A stretch of 59,611 bases of DNA, taken from the NCBI RefSeq assembly GCF_002150685.1, contig NZ_MSSW01000068.1:1-59611 (forward strand), written 5' to 3'. How positions within the stretch are numbered: position 1 is the first letter of the stretch; every line of letters begins with the position of its first letter. This DNA comes from Algoriphagus antarcticus (GTDB taxonomy: Bacteria > Bacteroidota > Bacteroidia > Cytophagales > Cyclobacteriaceae). The notes under the pieces were generated by a model. That model saw only the letters and a list, made by a program, of their open reading frames with translations. It was not told the DNA's origin and did no database searches. A program made the translations under genes and the position numbers. Of this stretch, positions 56,325 to 59,611 are shown in pieces.

Positions 56325-58610
56325 TCAAATATTGAAAGGCAGCTTATATATTCGCTCTCCATTCATTTGATACATGGCGTTTGCCAAAGCTGGAATGAAT
56401 GGTGGAACAGGAGGCTCCCCCACTCCCGTTGGTTTAATCTGGCTTTCTATGATATGCACATGAATATTTTTTGGTGAAGCTGGCATTCGAATAATCTGAT
56501 AGGTATCAAAGTTATTTTGCTGAACCTGCCCTTTGTCAAAAGTGATAGCCGAAGTAGTCGCCAAACTTGTAGCAAACTGGGATCCACCTTCAAACTGAGA
56601 ACGAATCCGATCTGTATTGACCGCCACGCCACAATCTACTGCATAGTAAACATCAGAAATGACGGTTTTGCCATCACTTCCCTTCTCCAAAACAACGACG
56701 CAACCTACATAGGTGAGAAAGCTTTTATGAGCTGCAAAACCCATGATTTTCCCTGCAGACTTGTTAGCAGTCCAATTTGATTTCTCAGCAACAGTTCGGA
56801 TGACATTTTTCATTCTTCCAGTATTCCACGGATAGTCTTCTATTTTCTCGCCGTAGTTACCATATTCACCGCCAACTATTTCCGAATCAAAAGTAATATC
56901 CCTGTCTTCACCCAAAAGCTCAAGCGCATTTTCTACCGCATCTTTTCCTCTTGCTTCAGCGATTTCATCCATCATCGCATGCATTGCGAAAGCATGATGA
57001 ATATTACTGACAGAGCGAAGCCAACCAATTCGCGTATTCCCAGTGGACTCATGTGACTCTATTCGGATATTGGGAACATCAAAAGGATAGTCAATACAGC
57101 CTAAAGCCATTTCCCCATCTGAAGGGTGTAATTCTTCTTTACTGCCTGTAGCTCCGATAGCTGGAAAAACTGTATGGTGATTCCAACCTGTTAAATTCCC
57201 TGCCGAATCTAACGTTGCTGTGATTCGCTGTGCACTATGGGAATGAAAAAAGTCAAAATGTAAATCATCTTCCCTTGTCCACTGAACCCGAACAGGGGCT
57301 TTTGCGGCCTTTGAAAGCAGCGCTGCTTCCACTACAAAATCCGGCTTTGATTTTCTTCCAAATCCACCGCCGAGCAAGGTTACGTTTACTTTGACCTTGG
57401 CAATATCTGCTCCTATTGCAGCAGCTACTGCACCTCTAGCCCACTGTGGATGTTGACTTGGTGCCCAAACTTCGCAGGAACCATCTTCCTTGACGTCAGC
57501 GATTGCCGCAGGTGGCTCAATGGTTGCATGAGCATAGTAAGGAGCTTCGTAAGTTCTTTCCAAAGTTTTAGAGGCCGATCTTCCAGCTGCATCAAAATCA
57601 CCTCTTTCTCTTCTTACTTTTCCATTGCTTTTGGTACTCTCAAGCATTTCAGCTTGCTGCTGATCTGAGTTATAATTTTGGTTTTCTCCCAAATCCCATT
57701 CGACCTCCAGTGCATCTCGTCCTTTGATGGCAGACCAAGTATTATCTGCAATCACGGCAACTCCTTCAAGTGCTTTGTCTAACCCGGGAGGAAAGCCAGA
57801 GCCTTCGATTTTCACTACCTGGACGACACCAGGTACTGCCAAAGCTTTTTCATCATTATAGGAAATTACTTTTGCTCCAATTACAGGCGTTCTCTTCACC
57901 ACAGCTATTTTCATGTTAGGTAAATCAACATCCGCTCCAAATACTGCTTTACCGCTAGTAATGTCTTTCAAATCATAAATCGGCACGTCTGTACCCATCA
58001 GTTTATACTTCGAGAAATCTCTTAATTTCACATCCTCAGGAGCTGGTACTGGAGCATCTTTAAGTTTTCCTACCAAATCTCCAAAGCTAATTTTCTTTCC
58101 ATTACCTGCATGGACTACCATGCCATTTTGAGTATCACATTCAGAAGGCTCCACTCCCCAATCAGCTGCTGCTACCGAAATCAACATGTGCCTAGCTGTA
58201 GCCCCAGCTTTTCTCATCGGTTCATAGAACATCCGAACTGAGAATGATCCATCGGTATTTTGGTTACCGTACTTATCTTCATCACCTTCAGCTTGGATGA
58301 TTTTGATTTTTGACCAATCGGCTCCGAGTTCATCAGCCAGAATCTGTGGTAGCGTAGTGCGGATTCCTGTGCCCATCTCAGATCGATGTGCTACCAAAGT
58401 CACCTCATTATCTGAATTGATACTGATATAGACGTTTGGCGCAAAATTAACGGATTCACCTTCTGAACCTGAGGACTCAAAACTCACTCCTAGGAATAGT
58501 CCCCCTGTTGCAAGTGAACCTAATTTTAAAAAGTCTCTTCGCGAAGGTGCAAAAACCTTACTTTGATCTTCTCTTTTTTTGTTTTTCAGAAATGGGATAT
58601 TTGGAAGCAT
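56325..58610 (-). CDS. Molybdopterin-binding subunit of a xanthine-dehydrogenase-family hydroxylase
   Basis: A 761-residue periplasmic large subunit of the IorB/aldehyde dehydrogenase type. A twin-arginine signal (SRRDFLKLGSLATGGLFLG) exports it folded with cofactor. The active-site Glu is E732 in GVGEPPVPPF, and LLGGGFGRKS and TGNTRIGWLRSVSN contact the molybdenum cofactor. The iron-sulfur subunit lies 24 bases upstream. Substrate may be an aldehyde or N-heterocycle. No XdhC or MocA maturation gene is in the window. Confidence 0.92.
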   Translation of the reverse strand: MLPNIPFLKNKKREDQSKVFAPSRRDFLKLGSLATGGLFLGVSFESSGSEGESVNFAPNVYISINSDNEVTLVAHRSEMGTGIRTTLPQILADELGADWSKIKIIQAEGDEDKYGNQNTDGSFSVRMFYEPMRKAGATARHMLISVAAADWGVEPSECDTQNGMVVHAGNGKKISFGDLVGKLKDAPVPAPEDVKLRDFSKYKLMGTDVPIYDLKDITSGKAVFGADVDLPNMKIAVVKRTPVIGAKVISYNDEKALAVPGVVQVVKIEGSGFPPGLDKALEGVAVIADNTWSAIKGRDALEVEWDLGENQNYNSDQQQAEMLESTKSNGKVRRERGDFDAAGRSASKTLERTYEAPYYAHATIEPPAAIADVKEDGSCEVWAPSQHPQWARGAVAAAIGADIAKVKVNVTLLGGGFGRKSKPDFVVEAALLSKAAKAPVRVQWTREDDLHFDFFHSHSAQRITATLDSAGNLTGWNHHTVFPAIGATGSKEELHPSDGEMALGCIDYPFDVPNIRIESHESTGNTRIGWLRSVSNIHHAFAMHAMMDEIAEARGKDAVENALELLGEDRDITFDSEIVGGEYGNYGEKIEDYPWNTGRMKNVIRTVAEKSNWTANKSAGKIMGFAAHKSFLTYVGCVVVLEKGSDGKTVISDVYYAVDCGVAVNTDRIRSQFEGGSQFATSLATTSAITFDKGQVQQNNFDTYQIIRMPASPKNIHVHIIESQIKPTGVGEPPVPPFIPALANAMYQMNGERIYKLPFNI

Positions 58611-58634
58611 GGATGTAGTTTTTGTGTGGAAAAA

Positions 58635-59093
58635 TTAAAGCGACTTTGAAGCAGACGTGATCGCTTCTTTGATACGGTTATAAGTACCACATCTGCATAA
58701 ATTCCCAGCCATCGCCTCCTCGATTTCTAATTCGCTAGGACTAGCATTTGAATTCAATAAGGCTGCAGCATTCATTATCTGACCTGATTGGCAATACCCA
58801 CATTGTGGCACGATATGTTCCACCCATGCCTTTTGAATGGGATGATCTCCATTTTCCGACAGCCCTTCGATGGTCGTGACACTACCCTCTGCTACAGCAG
58901 AAACCGGCAAAGAGCAAGATCTCACTGCAACTCCATCCAGATGCACAGTACAAGCTCCGCAAAGAGCCTGACCACACCCATACTTAGTTCCTTTCATTCC
59001 AAGAAGATCTCGAATTACCCACAAGAGTGGCATATCCTCTACGGCATTCACTTCCTTGCTTTTTCCGTTAATTGTCAAGTAATATTTTGGCAT
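58635..59093 (-). CDS. 2Fe-2S subunit of the molybdenum hydroxylase
   Basis: A 152-residue subunit with two [2Fe-2S] clusters: C40, C45, C48 and C60 in the plant-type domain (YGCGQALCGACTVHLDG), and a second set in the helical domain (QCGYCQSGQ and NLCRCGTYNRI). It shuttles electrons from the molybdenum site of the adjacent subunit. It lacks a signal peptide and would be carried out by its Tat-tagged partner. Confidence 0.95.
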   Translation of the reverse strand: MPKYYLTINGKSKEVNAVEDMPLLWVIRDLLGMKGTKYGCGQALCGACTVHLDGVAVRSCSLPVSAVAEGSVTTIEGLSENGDHPIQKAWVEHIVPQCGYCQSGQIMNAAALLNSNASPSELEIEEAMAGNLCRCGTYNRIKEAITSASKSL

Positions 59094-59568
59094 TTTGAGT
59101 TTATATGTTAGGTAAAATAATTCTGCTTCAATAATTTAATTAAACACCGACAAGCCCCGCTTTTGTAATTAAAGGGATTGGCTTTCATTCGTCAAATTTT
59201 AAATGAGACCTTCCAACAACTTCAAAGGCTTCATTAATTTTTACAAGGAGTAAAACTGTAATCCTAGTTTCTTTAAAGCTTAATTTCGACCAAAACGTTT
59301 CGATTAATTTTGCTATTCATGAGGCATAGGATCGAGTAATAAAAAGTAACGAGTAATAAATTACTAAATTCATTTGGTATTACTGTTCTTCTGACCATTA
59401 ATTCATTTTTGATCAGATTTTTAGAAAAATAAGTACCTGAATGTGAAGCAAAACCAGTCACAACTCAATAAAATCATAGTTTTTTCATGATTGTAGTTTG
59501 GAATAAATGGAATAGCCTCCTACATTTGCATCACCAATTCGGAACAAGCTCCGGATGAAAGACAAAAT
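59094..59568. other. 475-base gene-free stretch before tRNA-Asn
   Basis: The region is AT-rich. A 62-codon frame on the minus strand (59273-59461) has no recognisable features and is not called. It presumably contains the promoters of the hydroxylase operon and of the tRNA. Confidence 0.5.
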
Positions 59569-59611
59569 TCCTTCTTAGCTCAGCTGGTTAGAGCATCTGA
59601 CTGTTAATCAG
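59569..59611 (+). tRNA. tRNA-Asn (GTT), 5' part, cut by the window end
   Basis: A tRNA-like sequence begins with the acceptor strand TCCTTCT, then TA, the D arm GCTCAGCTGGTTAGAGC, and the anticodon loop CTGTTAA with anticodon GTT (Asn). The sequence stops inside the 3' side of the anticodon stem, so the variable loop, T arm and acceptor 3' strand are outside the window. Confidence 0.9.

Noticed and set aside
59273..59461. 62-codon minus-strand frame near the window end
   Set aside because: No recognisable features, low-complexity AT-rich region, no promoter or terminator support.

Overview
The window is a stretch of bacterial chromosome from the phylum Bacteroidota, most likely order Cytophagales, near Cyclobacteriaceae/Algoriphagus. 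The assignment rests on gene content: an IPExxxVDY-family protein beside pyk and acpP, a DUF3276 PUR-type protein, CtlX, a PorV/PorQ-like barrel, a DUF5117/DUF4953-type metalloprotease and a GH92 mannosidase. It also rests on TAnnTTTG-type -7 promoter boxes upstream of many genes and on the general lack of Shine-Dalgarno sequences. No phage, IS element, plasmid or rRNA gene is visible. The base composition looks even and genes are densely packed, with several translationally coupled or convergently overlapping pairs.

Left part (1-10 kb): ssb, a 198-bp tandem repeat array rich in short hairpins, a secreted GH92 alpha-mannosidase, a second (149-bp) tandem array, then on the minus strand an M1 metallopeptidase, a penicillin-acylase-type lipoprotein and an aldo/keto reductase. 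10-24 kb is core metabolism and information processing: pfkA, miaA, a kinase-less receiver/HPt phosphorelay module coupled to a metallo-beta-lactamase-fold hydrolase and an NFACT protein, pyk, IPExxxVDY, acpP-fabF-rnc, nadE, lgt and yidD. 24-31 kb carries four envelope genes: a BamA/TamA-like barrel, a PorQ-like protein, a helix-hairpin-helix protein with a barrel-like remainder, and a large secreted metalloprotease.

31-47 kb: a TIR/deoxyribosyltransferase-like protein with a probable MAP3K-type TRAFs-binding region (the most unusual gene here), an M3 oligopeptidase, two AI-2E-family permeases, a TPR lipoprotein, two histidine kinases, a porin, aconitase, and a LuxC-type acyl-CoA reductase divergent from a dicluster ferredoxin. 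47-59.6 kb: ychF, a stand-alone Cas6-like protein with no CRISPR array or other cas gene, a PaaE-like flavo-iron-sulfur reductase, purB, an apparently overlooked 45-codon gene with its own terminator, ctlX with a predicted beta-propeller gene, a DUF3052-like gene, a two-subunit molybdenum hydroxylase, and the 5' part of a tRNA-Asn cut by the window edge.

Most of the window is ordinary housekeeping DNA. The items worth follow-up are the ASK-signalosome-like protein, the orphan Cas6, the two unrelated repeat arrays, the orphan phosphorelay operon and the small 45-codon gene. All family assignments are by reading motifs; no database search was run.
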